The notes: generated by a model from the letters alone, not told the origin. A stretch of 33,806 nucleotides of DNA from Butyrivibrio sp. (GCA_017413105.1 JAFPVA010000180.1:1-33806), one strand, 5' to 3'. Positions 1-6,592 are shown, counted from the first letter of the stretch. Program-made: numbers and translations.

Positions 1-141
1 CTGTTCACTCGCTTGCAGCTCGCTCCAGTAACGAATTCGCGCATTCATTCCAATTCGACTTCGTCGAAGAAATGCGCTCACTCCTGAATCACTTTCTCAC
101 GAAATGCGCAGCAGAGTGCGCATTTCTGTCTGAACAGTAAC
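1..141 (-). repeat. Structured repeat element, copy B (cut by window edge)
   Basis: This is the reverse complement of the element at 6128-6274, differing at only a few bases. Read on the minus strand it has the same order: terminal arm ending TGTTCA, a 9-bp hairpin AAATGCGCA/TGCGCATTT, a conserved linker, a GCGCATT/GAATGCGC stem enclosing TTCGAC-GAA-GTCGAA, then GTTACTGG and the right arm GAACAG. The outer few bases of the right arm lie beyond position 1. It contains no credible reading frame. A Rho-independent terminator follows directly on the plus strand. Confidence 0.85.
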
Positions 142-146
142 TTGCC

Positions 147-186
147 TGCCATATATCGGAGAAATGCTCTGGTATATGGCATTTTT
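147..186 (+). terminator. Rho-independent terminator
   Basis: TGCCATATA (147-155) pairs perfectly with TATATGGCA (173-181) and is followed by five Ts. It would stop transcripts entering from upstream of the window and lies directly beside repeat copy B. Confidence 0.7.
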
Positions 187-260
187 CAATGCCTGAGATT
201 ATAGTAAAATTGTTAATGGATGGTTTATAACAAGCTGATATAAATTTATAAAAATATGTC

Positions 261-289
261 TTGAATAATTCTTGCAGGAAGGTTATTAT
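261..289 (+). promoter_or_regulatory. Promoter of the flavodoxin-radical SAM operon
   Basis: TTGAAT (261-266), a 17-bp spacer and TATTAT (284-289) form a near-consensus sigma-A promoter about 65 bp upstream of the flavodoxin start. No operator is evident. The remaining DNA between 187 and 355 is AT-rich and shows no gene. Confidence 0.55.
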
Positions 290-355
290 ATAAAAAAAGA
301 TTTGAAGCAATACAATAGCACAAAATATATATCACAAAATTTAGGAGGTACAATC

Positions 356-766
356 ATGAAATATGCGGTCAGATATTACACAAAGACAGGAAATACCAAG
401 AGACTGGCAGATGCTGTAGCTAGGGAATTAGGTGTCGAGGCAATGCCAATCAGTGAAGGTGTGAACGAACCGGTAGACATACTTTTTCTTGGCAATTCCT
501 ATTATGCCTTCAATATAGATCCTGAGGTCCGTGATTTTATTGGTTCATTGGACAGGAGCAAAGTAGGAAAGATCGTAAATTTCGGCTCTGCAGCAATGCT
601 TAATTCCACATACAAGAAGGTCAAGGCGGAAGCTGACAAGGTCGGTATTCCTATGGATGAGAGGGAATTCCACTGCAAGGGTGAGTTCAAAGGTATCCAT
701 AAAGGCAGACCCAATGCCGATGATATGAAGGATGCGGCTGCATTTGCTAAAAAGTTTGTTCAGTAA
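356..766 (+). CDS. Flavodoxin-like protein (136 aa)
   Basis: This encodes a small FMN-type flavodoxin-fold protein, expected to act as a cytosolic low-potential electron carrier. The N-terminus carries the flavodoxin phosphate-loop pattern (YYTKTGNTKRLADAVA, residues about 7-22). A hydrophobic strand ending LFLGNSYYAF and the region FGSAAML fit the other flavin loops. I place the start at the ATG at 356, because AGGAGGT sits seven bases upstream; the reading frame is open further upstream but has no ribosome site there. The gene lies 28 bp before a radical SAM gene, so the two are almost certainly one operon. Flavodoxins are known reductants of radical SAM iron-sulfur clusters, so a dedicated donor role is a reasonable inference. 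The class is clear; the specific partner is not proven. Confidence 0.85.
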   Translation: MKYAVRYYTKTGNTKRLADAVARELGVEAMPISEGVNEPVDILFLGNSYYAFNIDPEVRDFIGSLDRSKVGKIVNFGSAAMLNSTYKKVKAEADKVGIPMDEREFHCKGEFKGIHKGRPNADDMKDAAAFAKKFVQ

Positions 767-794
767 TTACAGTTTTAGAAAAGGTATTTGAATT

Positions 795-1892
795 ATGAGC
801 AAGGATTTTAACATTCAGGAATATATGACGCATGGAGTTGAAAGAGTGGTCTCAGATGCAATCAAGGCTACTTTTAAGAATCCAAAAGAGAGCGCATATA
901 TGGCAAAATTTGCGCTGGCAACAAAGACTGCCTCCAGGAAAAGAGCTAAGTTGGAAGCAGAAGGCGAGCATATCCCGCCGTTTCTGATAGCTAGCATAAC
1001 AAGCAGCTGTAATCTTCACTGCGCAGGCTGTTATTCAAGATGTAACAATGCTACGGAAGATACTGAGCCTGTAAGCCAGCTAACTGATGATGAATGGCTG
1101 AAAGTGTTTGATGAGGCGGATGACCTGGGAGTAAGTTTCATCCTTCTTGCCGGAGGAGAGCCACTTCTTCGAAAAGGTGTCATTGAAGCTGCGGGCAAGA
1201 AACAGAACATACTGTTTCCTATTTTTACCAACGGAACCTACATGGCTGATAAGTATTTTGACATGTTTGATAAAAACAGGAACCTTATCCCTATCATGAG
1301 CATCGAGGGTGAAAAGGAAGCAACCGACAGCAGAAGAGGCGAGGGAGTCTATGACAAGCTGGTTTCAAATATGGATGAACTGAACAGGCGTGGCCTCATT
1401 TATGGCGCATCAGTTACAGTGACTACCGATAATCTTAAAGATGTATCCTCAGAGGATTTCATAGGAAAGCTTTCAGACAAGGGATGTAAAGCAGTGATAT
1501 TTGTTGAGTTTGTACCTGTGACAGATGACTCAAAGCACCTGGCTCCGGGAGATGAGGAAAGGGAATATCTGAAAAAAGAGATAATGAGGCTTAGAGAGGA
1601 ACATCCGGAGATGGTATTTATTTCTTTTCCTGGAGATGAGAAGAGTTCAGGTGGATGTATTGCAGCAGGGAGAGGGTTCTTTCATATCAATTCCCATGGC
1701 GGAGCTGAGCCCTGCCCGTTCTCGCCATATTCAGATATAAATGTAAAGGACACATCCCTCAGGGAAGCCATGAACTCAAGATTATTCAAAGCTTTGCAAA
1801 AAGAAGGGGTGCTTATGGATGATCATGATGGCGGATGCGTGCTGTATGAAAAGAGACATGAAGTAGAGGCAATTCTAGGAAGTGCTGTCTAA
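795..1892 (+). CDS. Radical SAM protein with C-terminal cysteine region (365 aa)
   Basis: The canonical CxxxCxxC cluster motif is present at C72, C76 and C79 (SSCNLHCAGCYSRC), followed by GGEPLL, the usual glycine-rich SAM-binding strand. After the partial TIM barrel, three further cysteines (C288, C307, C348) lie in a C-terminal extension with a GxFHINSHGGAEPCPFSP segment. This resembles a SPASM or twitch domain that could hold an auxiliary cluster. Residues 1-60 form a charged helical leader ahead of the core. The substrate cannot be read from the sequence. The flavodoxin 28 bp upstream is the likely electron donor. No obvious peptide substrate lies within the operon; a 72-aa protein ending in a GG-containing tail at 6374 is too distant to assign. 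A strong terminator follows at 1949. Confidence 0.85.
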   Translation: MSKDFNIQEYMTHGVERVVSDAIKATFKNPKESAYMAKFALATKTASRKRAKLEAEGEHIPPFLIASITSSCNLHCAGCYSRCNNATEDTEPVSQLTDDEWLKVFDEADDLGVSFILLAGGEPLLRKGVIEAAGKKQNILFPIFTNGTYMADKYFDMFDKNRNLIPIMSIEGEKEATDSRRGEGVYDKLVSNMDELNRRGLIYGASVTVTTDNLKDVSSEDFIGKLSDKGCKAVIFVEFVPVTDDSKHLAPGDEEREYLKKEIMRLREEHPEMVFISFPGDEKSSGGCIAAGRGFFHINSHGGAEPCPFSPYSDINVKDTSLREAMNSRLFKALQKEGVLMDDHDGGCVLYEKRHEVEAILGSAV

Positions 1893-1948
1893 AGCTTTTA
1901 GATAGTAATCAGCCAAACGAAAGTCTCGGCTATGCTGCAGAAGGGGCA

Positions 1949-1985
1949 AAAAGGCTCTGAAACAATATGTTTCAGGGCTTTTTAA
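1949..1985 (+). terminator. Rho-independent terminator after the radical SAM gene
   Basis: AAAGGCTCTGAAAC pairs with GTTTCAGGGCTTT around a 5-nt loop AATAT, and the descending arm ends in a T-run. The stem is unusually long and has one G-T pair. Confidence 0.85.
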
Positions 1986-1987
1986 TA

Positions 1988-2060
1988 TTCTTTTAATAAA
2001 TATGGTGTTTTTTCTAGAGTATAATCAATATGTTGTTATATTTTTGAGGAGGAGAAGAAA
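1988..2060 (+). promoter_or_regulatory. Lipoprotein promoter region (duplicated at 7057-7130)
   Basis: TATAAT at 2020-2025 is the likely -10 box; no good -35 is visible. The block TTTTAATAAATATGGTGT, a T-tract, then GTATAATCAATATGTTGT recurs almost unchanged on the minus strand upstream of the 48-aa lipoprotein gene starting at 7056. A GAGGAGGAG ribosome site precedes the ATG at 2061. Confidence 0.65.
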
Positions 2061-2621
2061 ATGAAAAAAATATCAATTCTATTAGCAGCATCTATTTGTG
2101 TCACTTTATTGGGATGTGGAAAGGCAGAGAACGCAGAAACCGGAGCAGAAGCAGGTTTTTCTGTTGAACCCATCGAAAGTGTTGCGGAATCAGAAACTCT
2201 AACTGAAACTGATACTGGCGAAACTCATTTTACGGAAGCATTAGACAATGAAGGAACATATTGGCTGAGCGGATATTTAAGAGCTTCAGATAAGGATAGT
2301 GCAGGAGAACCAGACGAATATGGTGTTCTTCAAGCAGTGATATACGAGGCGTATATTGAAGATGATGTTCTTACGGTAAAAGGTGTTACCAATTTTAGAA
2401 ATGACAAAGCCCAGGATCCTGTAGGAATGAATGATGTAGATGAAGCGGCATTTATCGTTACTGATCAAACAGTATTTCAGATGGTTGGTGGTGATATAGG
2501 ACCTGAGGACGTGACAAAGGAAGATTTTGCTCAATATTTGAAAGACTGCGCAGATACCGGTTTGCTTCTCGACATTCAAGTTAACGGTGCTCAAGTCGTA
2601 GTAGCGCATATTTGCTCATGA
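2061..2621 (+). CDS. Predicted lipoprotein, unknown function (186 aa)
   Basis: The N-terminus is a classical lipoprotein signal: MKK, a hydrophobic stretch, and the lipobox LLGC with the lipidated cysteine at C19. A low-complexity acidic linker rich in E, T, S and A follows (residues 20-65), as is common for surface lipoproteins that extend from the membrane. The mature domain (about 70-186) is acidic and predicted mixed alpha/beta, with a DKDSAGEPDEYG segment near residue 80. I recognise no family. The gene stands alone between two terminators. Its upstream region is shared with the short lipoprotein gene on the opposite strand at 6910-7056, which suggests duplication. Confidence 0.8.
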   Translation: MKKISILLAASICVTLLGCGKAENAETGAEAGFSVEPIESVAESETLTETDTGETHFTEALDNEGTYWLSGYLRASDKDSAGEPDEYGVLQAVIYEAYIEDDVLTVKGVTNFRNDKAQDPVGMNDVDEAAFIVTDQTVFQMVGGDIGPEDVTKEDFAQYLKDCADTGLLLDIQVNGAQVVVAHICS

Positions 2622-2644
2622 TTATTATTTTGCCACCATATCTA

Positions 2645-2671
2645 CTACTATTGTGAGAAATGCGATAGTAG
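2645..2671. repeat. Small hairpin in the 261-bp gap after the lipoprotein gene
   Basis: CTACTAT pairs perfectly with ATAGTAG around a 13-nt loop, and the word GCGATAGT recurs just downstream. There is no T-run, so it is probably not a terminator. No gene is visible between 2622 and 2882. Confidence 0.4.
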
Positions 2672-2701
2672 CAGAACAAAAGCGATAGTCGTTTAGATCT
2701 G

Positions 2702-2741
2702 ATAAAGAGTGTTCTACTTAAGTAGGCACTCTTTATTTTTT
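2702..2741 (+). terminator. Rho-independent terminator
   Basis: ATAAAGAGTG (2702-2711) pairs perfectly with CACTCTTTAT (2727-2736), followed by Ts. The loop contains the palindrome CTACTTAAGTAG, which extends the hairpin. Confidence 0.85.
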
Positions 2742-2745
2742 AGTA

Positions 2746-2774
2746 TTGATTTTTATGTAATCGGGGGTTATTAT
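2746..2774 (+). promoter_or_regulatory. Promoter of the flavin reductase-ketopantoate reductase operon
   Basis: TTGATT (2746-2751), a 17-bp spacer and TATTAT (2769-2774) form a plausible sigma-A promoter. The leader to the ATG at 2883 is about 100 nt and shows no riboswitch I recognise. Confidence 0.45.
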
Positions 2775-2882
2775 ATCATCAATAATTGCACACAATCTAA
2801 TAGAGTTAAATGCATGAGGTCGGTCTTATAACGGAAACAATTATTGAGAGGTTAGAAGCCTGACTGAGGAAGGAGATTTCAA

Positions 2883-3509
2883 ATGGCAAAAGTATTATTA
2901 CTTAACGGCAGTCCAAAGGCAGACGGCTGCACGGCAACAGCACTCAATGAGATGATAAAGATCTTTGATGAAGAAGGAATAGAAACTGAGGTCATTCAGG
3001 TTGGAAACAAGGACATCAGAGGCTGTGTTTCCTGCGGATACTGTGAAAAGAACGGCAGGTGTGTTGTTAATGATCTTGTGAATGAAGTTGCTGAAAAGTT
3101 TGAAGCAGCAGACGGACTTGTCGTTGGAAGTCCTGTTTATTACAGCTCCCCTAACGGAACAATCCTTTCATTTATGGACAGGCTCTTTTACAGTACATCT
3201 TTTTCCAAACAGATGAAGGTAGGTGCTGCTGTTGTGAGCTGCAGAAGAGGCGGAAATACAGCAACATTTGATGTGCTCAATAAGTACTTTACTATAAGTG
3301 GAATGTCGGTAGCTTCAAGCACTTATTGGAACCAGGTTCATGGCTTCACGGCTGAGGATGTCAAGAAAGATCTTGAGGGACTTCAGACAATGAGAAATCT
3401 GGCTAGAAACATGTCATTTATGATCAAGGCTTTTGCAGATGCTAAGGAGAAGTACGGTCTTCCGACTGTGGAGAGAAATGCATTTACAAGTTTCCCTGAT
3501 GGAAAATAA
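2883..3509 (+). CDS. NAD(P)H-dependent FMN reductase / iron-sulfur flavoprotein family (208 aa)
   Basis: This is a flavodoxin-fold oxidoreductase of the NADPH-dependent FMN reductase family. The N-terminus VLLLNGSPKADGCTATAL is the FMN phosphate loop. A cysteine group C48, C51, C54 and C60 (GCVSCGYCEKNGRC) matches the four-cysteine region found in many anaerobe members, where it may bind a cluster or act in thiol chemistry. GSPVYYSSPNGTILSFMDRLFY is the typical flavin-ring loop and dimer helix. It is expected to be cytosolic and to pass reducing equivalents to flavins, quinones or other acceptors; the acceptor cannot be told. GAAGGAG precedes the start. The next gene begins 19 bp downstream, so they are co-transcribed. 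Confidence 0.88.
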   Translation: MAKVLLLNGSPKADGCTATALNEMIKIFDEEGIETEVIQVGNKDIRGCVSCGYCEKNGRCVVNDLVNEVAEKFEAADGLVVGSPVYYSSPNGTILSFMDRLFYSTSFSKQMKVGAAVVSCRRGGNTATFDVLNKYFTISGMSVASSTYWNQVHGFTAEDVKKDLEGLQTMRNLARNMSFMIKAFADAKEKYGLPTVERNAFTSFPDGK

Positions 3510-3528
3510 TTGATTGAGGACTGGCAAA

Positions 3529-4452
3529 ATGGAATTTAAAAAGGTGGTAATAATCGGTGCAGGAGCAGTGGGATGTTATATCCTGTGGGGGCTTTCTCAA
3601 AAGGAGAACTTAGAGCTAGCTGTGATTGCATCAGGTGAACGCAAGGAAAGATTTGAGAGAGACGGTTTTTTCATAAATGATGACTTATTCAAGCCGGTTG
3701 TAAAGACACCATCAGAGGCATACGGAGCAGATCTTGTTATTGTGGCGGTTAAATATAACGCATTGAAATCGGCGGTTTCAGATATAAAAGAGATTGTTGA
3801 TGAGCATACTGTTGTGATGAGCCTTATGAATGGCGTTGACAGTGAGGAAGTGATAGTTTCTGAAATCGGTGAAAGTCATATAGTGCCTTCGCTTATTAAG
3901 GTCGCATCAGAAAGAAGAGAAAACAGAGTATATTTCGATCCGGATTCTACAATAGGCATTGTGTATGGAGAAAAAGATGGAAAAAGTACGGATAGAACTG
4001 AAGCGTTGGCCAGGTTATTTGAAGGAACAGGACTACACTACAGAGAGACGGACGTAATACTGTCAGAAATATGGAGCAAGTTCAGATTGAATGTAGGCAA
4101 TAACCAGCCACAGGCAATACTTGGTGTGGGTGTAGGTGCGTATAGCGACAGTGAGCACGTTGCAGCCATCAGGGAAGGCCTTGTAAAAGAACTGGATGCT
4201 ATTGCAAAAGCAAAGGGGATAGACATATCTAAAGCTGATTCTTCATCCTTCAGAGGTTCGAAGGTTTCCAAGAGAGCGAGATATTCAACCCTGCAGGATC
4301 TTGATGCAAAACGTCATACAGAAGTGGATATGTTTTCCGGGGCTCTTGTCCGCATGGGTAAAGAACTTGGAATACCCACTCCTTATAACGAATTCACTTA
4401 TCACATGATAAAGGCACTTGAAGAAAAGAATGATGGGTGTTTTGAGTACTGA
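3529..4452 (+). CDS. Ketopantoate reductase (ApbA/PanE) family protein (307 aa)
   Basis: An N-terminal Rossmann fold with VVIIGAGAVGCYIL (residues 6-19) binds NADP(H). VIVAVKYNALKSAV and VVMSLMNGVDSEEVI are typical of the family, and the C-terminal helical domain includes EIWSKFRLNVGNNQPQAILG, the counterpart of the substrate lobe. Family members reduce 2-dehydropantoate to pantoate, but many paralogues act on other 2-oxo acids. Without panB/panC nearby the true substrate is uncertain. I use the ATG at 3529 (GAGG about nine bases upstream) rather than the in-frame TTG at 3514. It follows the flavin reductase by 19 bp. A terminator ends the unit at 4504-4540. Confidence 0.8.
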   Translation: MEFKKVVIIGAGAVGCYILWGLSQKENLELAVIASGERKERFERDGFFINDDLFKPVVKTPSEAYGADLVIVAVKYNALKSAVSDIKEIVDEHTVVMSLMNGVDSEEVIVSEIGESHIVPSLIKVASERRENRVYFDPDSTIGIVYGEKDGKSTDRTEALARLFEGTGLHYRETDVILSEIWSKFRLNVGNNQPQAILGVGVGAYSDSEHVAAIREGLVKELDAIAKAKGIDISKADSSSFRGSKVSKRARYSTLQDLDAKRHTEVDMFSGALVRMGKELGIPTPYNEFTYHMIKALEEKNDGCFEY

Positions 4453-4503
4453 TCAAATGTAATACCATTTCCTCTGGAGGCAGTAAAAAGAGGGATAAAG
4501 GCG

Positions 4504-4540
4504 ATAGCTCTGGAGTTATTAGACCCAGGGCTATTTTATT
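4504..4540 (+). terminator. Rho-independent terminator
   Basis: ATAGCTCTGG (4504-4513) pairs with CCAGGGCTAT (4525-4534) with one G-T pair, followed by a T-rich stretch. Confidence 0.8.
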
Positions 4541-4648
4541 TTTCTCTGAAAAAATATGTGATTGCATGAATGATTTAAAAATGGAGCTGCTGGGTTATAA
4601 TGGATTTGACAGGATTGGAAGATACCAGTGAGGAACGAGGTTTTGAAA

Positions 4649-4966
4649 ATGGATAATCGTATCGAGTGGGCCAGAAAACATGACGAGGTGGTCAGTGCAG
4701 TTACTGGTTTGGGGTTCCCGGGGGAGCTGGGAGATCAGGTTGCAAAACAGCTTGGAAGCCCGAAAGCAATGGAGCGGATGCTTGCATATCTTTATAATGT
4801 GAAGCCAAAGAGTGCAGAACTAATAGTTGATGAAATGCTTGCTATCTGCAGTGATGTAGACCGATGGAAGGATAAAAAGGCAGCTGAAGAAGCTAATGCC
4901 AGGTACAATGAGATTCTTTACTACGGAATTGGAGGAGATGGGGATAATGTTGCCGACGATAGATGA
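4649..4966 (+). CDS. Small helical protein of unknown function (105 aa)
   Basis: I do not recognise a named family, though the sequence has the look of a conserved Lachnospiraceae protein. It is mostly helical and charged, with WARKHDEVV near the N-terminus, a middle LGFPGELGDQVAKQLGSPKAMERM and a later VDEMLAIC. It contains one cysteine and no membrane segment. The ATG at 4649 is preferred because ACGAGG lies eight bases upstream; the in-frame GTG at 4628 is weaker. A -10-like TATAAT stands at 4596-4601. It lies nine bases before the next gene and is probably co-transcribed with it, the tautomerase and perhaps the HNH gene. Confidence 0.7.
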   Translation: MDNRIEWARKHDEVVSAVTGLGFPGELGDQVAKQLGSPKAMERMLAYLYNVKPKSAELIVDEMLAICSDVDRWKDKKAAEEANARYNEILYYGIGGDGDNVADDR

Positions 4967-4975
4967 AGGTGAGAA

Positions 4976-5275
4976 ATGTATTCAGAAATAATTATTTGTC
5001 TTAAGGATAATGCTGATGAAATATTTGAAAAGCAAGTGAAAATGCTGAAGGAACGGAATCATTCGCAGGTGCTGCACATGGGACCAAAAGAAGCCGCTGA
5101 TTACATAAAGATATGTTCATCAGATATTCTTTTTATAAGTGATGATGAGGATATGCTTTCAAAGGCCAAGGAAATCGGGCTTGCAACAAATAACCCGGCC
5201 ACAATGAGAGAATCCTACATGAAAGCGATGGAAATGCTTAAAACTATAGGTATGAATGGAGGACAAAAATGGTAA
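4976..5275 (+). CDS. Hypothetical protein, possibly a reduced HAD-like fragment (99 aa)
   Basis: There is no confident family. The segment SSDILFISDDEDMLSKAKEIGLATNN resembles the last strand-helix unit of HAD-superfamily hydrolases (the acidic DD followed by an alanine/glycine helix). However, the nucleophile DxDxT motif is absent and the protein is far too short to be an active HAD enzyme, so it could be a decayed or specialised remnant. The ATG at 4976 has AGGTGAG upstream and lies nine bases after the preceding stop, indicating translational coupling. The following gene, a tautomerase, begins 71 bp downstream with its own strong ribosome site. Confidence 0.55.
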   Translation: MYSEIIICLKDNADEIFEKQVKMLKERNHSQVLHMGPKEAADYIKICSSDILFISDDEDMLSKAKEIGLATNNPATMRESYMKAMEMLKTIGMNGGQKW

Positions 5276-5346
5276 AGCAGATAATTCAACAGGAAATACC
5301 TATCTGAGTATTTGCGCGGAGAGAACGTGGATAAGGAGGATTAAAA

Positions 5347-5691
5347 ATGCCATTTATTTCAACAAAGACGAACGTTACAGTATCAAAGGAAAAAGAGACA
5401 CAGCTTAAAGAGCGGCTTGGACAGGCTATTTCTATTATTCCTGGAAAGAGTGAGAATTGGCTTATGCTGGCAATTGAGGGTGACATTCCCATGTATTTTA
5501 GGGGAGATGATTCTCAGCCCACAGCATTTATCGAGGTCAAGATCTATGGAAGTGCATCTTCAGATGTGTATGTCAGGATGACAAAAGAGCTGACAGGAAT
5601 ATATGGGGACATTCTTGGGGTTGCTCCGGATCATATGTACATTCGTTACTTTGGCTCCGATGATTGGGGCTGGAACGGAAACAACTTCTAA
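5347..5691 (+). CDS. MIF/phenylpyruvate tautomerase family protein (114 aa)
   Basis: Length and sequence fit the macrophage migration inhibitory factor branch of the tautomerase superfamily. The second residue is proline (MPFISTKTNV), which becomes the N-terminal catalytic base after methionine removal. IPGKSENWLMLAIEGDIPMYFRG and the C-terminal YIRYFGSDDWGWNGNNF match the family layout; the trimer interface is formed by such C-terminal strands. Known members tautomerise phenylpyruvate, but the physiological role in bacteria is usually unclear. AAGGAGGA lies seven bases upstream. The last dozen codons have a degraded second copy at 9691-9732, showing that a paralogue was once present there. 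Confidence 0.85.
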   Translation: MPFISTKTNVTVSKEKETQLKERLGQAISIIPGKSENWLMLAIEGDIPMYFRGDDSQPTAFIEVKIYGSASSDVYVRMTKELTGIYGDILGVAPDHMYIRYFGSDDWGWNGNNF

Positions 5692-5773
5692 TATAGTGCC
5701 TGCTTTATTGGTCTGTGGGAAAGCTTTGATGTGAGGAATACCGTTGCAGTAGTGAGAATTCTTTGGGGGAAAT

Positions 5774-6070
5774 ATGAGGGGACAAAAGCAAAGAAAATCA
5801 GAGATTAAACGTATTGTTCTGGAAAAAACTGATGGGTTGTGTGCTCGTTGTGGAAAGGCGATTTCCTTTGAAAAAACAACAATAGAACATTACGTGCCTA
5901 AATACAGAGGCGGAGCTGATGATGAAAGAAATCTCCTTCCGTTATGCAAGAACTGCAATAAGCAGAAAGGCTCACGAATAGTGGCTGCAGAAGATTACTA
6001 TCCGTATCTTAAGGGCACATTTTGCGTGAATGCTAATGAATATAAAGCTGAATGGGAGCATTATGAGTAG
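5774..6070 (+). CDS. HNH endonuclease domain protein (98 aa)
   Basis: A compact HNH/zinc-ribbon nuclease. Two zinc knuckles, C23xxC26 and C58xxC61, bracket the beta-beta-alpha metal finger; H39 in IEHYVPKYRGG and N53 in DERNLLPLC supply the H and N of HNH. The usual DH is EH here, which is tolerated in many members. It has no recognition domain beyond the core, so the target is unknown; free-standing HNH proteins occur in phage, intron and restriction settings as well as in chromosomal genes. GGGGGA precedes the start. A second start codon (6064) overlaps its stop in ATGAGTAG, implying a coupled partner gene, but that frame is broken by the repeat element at 6128. Confidence 0.8.
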   Translation: MRGQKQRKSEIKRIVLEKTDGLCARCGKAISFEKTTIEHYVPKYRGGADDERNLLPLCKNCNKQKGSRIVAAEDYYPYLKGTFCVNANEYKAEWEHYE

Positions 6071-6171
6071 ATTAAAAGAACTGAGACAGTACATTATCTG
6101 CTCTGCGATTTATCACCATGATGATAAGGTTACTGTTCAGACAGAAATGCGCACTCTGCTGCGCATTTCGT
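6064..6171 (+). pseudogene. Gene truncated by repeat element copy A
   Basis: The ATG overlaps the HNH stop codon, a classic coupled start. The frame reads MSRLKELRQYIICSAIYHHDDK and then runs into the structured repeat (from 6128), where it ends at TGA 6169-6171. Only about 21 codons precede the element, so either a longer partner gene was interrupted by insertion or this is a tiny leader-like peptide. No continuation is seen after the element; a terminator follows at 6280. The interpretation as a broken gene is inference. Confidence 0.4.
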
Positions 6172-6274
6172 GAGAAAGTGAATCAGGGGTGAGCGCATTC
6201 CTTCGACGTAGTCGAATTGGAATGAATGCGCGAATTCGTTACTGGAGCGAGCTGCAAGCGAGTGAACAGTAACC
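6128..6274 (+). repeat. Structured repeat element, copy A (complete)
   Basis: The outer arms GGTTACTGTTCA (6128-6139) and TGAACAGTAACC (6263-6274) are perfectly complementary over 12 bp. Inside are hairpin 1, AAATGCGCA (6145-6153) with TGCGCATTT (6160-6168); the linker CGTGAGAAAGTGAATCA; stem 2, GCGCATTC (6193-6200) with GAATGCGC (6224-6231), enclosing TTCGAC-GTA-GTCGAA; and an internal GTTACTG (6238-6244) that can also pair with CAGTAAC (6267-6273). It is nearly identical to copy B, inverted 6 kb away, and shares architecture but not stem sequence with the copies at 33531 and 33675. No coding capacity is seen. Confidence 0.88.
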
Positions 6275-6279
6275 CTGGC

Positions 6280-6312
6280 AAAAGCGGTCTGTGATACATG
6301 GATCGCTTTTTC
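6280..6312 (+). terminator. Rho-independent terminator beside repeat copy A
   Basis: AAAAGCGGTC (6280-6289) pairs with GATCGCTTTT (6301-6310), with one G-T pair and an 11-nt loop. It begins six bases after the repeat ends and probably belonged to the HNH operon before the element arrived. Confidence 0.7.
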
Positions 6313-6373
6313 TATTGAACAGAGTGTATAATATAATTGTTACAGTTGTTTTTGTTGTTGGAGGAGGTTCAAA

Positions 6374-6592
6374 ATGGGAGACATCACAGCGATACTCAAA
6401 CAGATTAATGGTAACAAAGAACTCATGGCTCAGATTGCTAAGGCAGATCCGACTCAGGCAAAAGACCTGCTGAAGAAAGCTAACATTGACGTTAGCGAGG
6501 ATGATATCAAGTTAGTTCAGTCTGCAGTGGCAGATGGCAAGCTCGATCTGAATGATATCAAGAACATAGCAGGGGGATTGTTCAAAAAGTAA
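6374..6592 (+). CDS. Small protein with Nif11-leader-like pattern (72 aa)
   Basis: A short soluble helical protein: MGDITAILKQINGNKELMAQIAKADP, then a D-x-L-L-K-K-A-N-I-D-V-S middle, ending LNDIKNIAGGLFKK. The order (N-terminal helix, an S/D-P break, second helix, terminal AGG) recalls Nif11-type leader peptides of RiPP pathways. Against that, only four residues follow the GG, so there is no core peptide. It may equally be one of the common small helical proteins of Lachnospiraceae. GGAGGAGG precedes the ATG and TATAAT at 6327-6332 is a probable -10. It stands alone and ends at a symmetrical hairpin (6607-6633). Confidence 0.65.
   Translation: MGDITAILKQINGNKELMAQIAKADPTQAKDLLKKANIDVSEDDIKLVQSAVADGKLDLNDIKNIAGGLFKK

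Noticed and set aside
89-310. Minus-strand 73-aa frame
   Set aside because: It overlaps the repeat, a terminator and the flavodoxin promoter, and lacks a ribosome site.
6128-6274. Integron attC site or insertion-sequence terminal repeats
   Set aside because: Core-site bases of attC are absent, no integrase or transposase is present, and the terminal arms differ completely between copies, unlike transposase-recognised ends.
356-6592. A complete RiPP biosynthetic cluster
   Set aside because: Only a radical SAM gene and a distant leader-like protein are seen; no core peptide, transporter or protease supports it.
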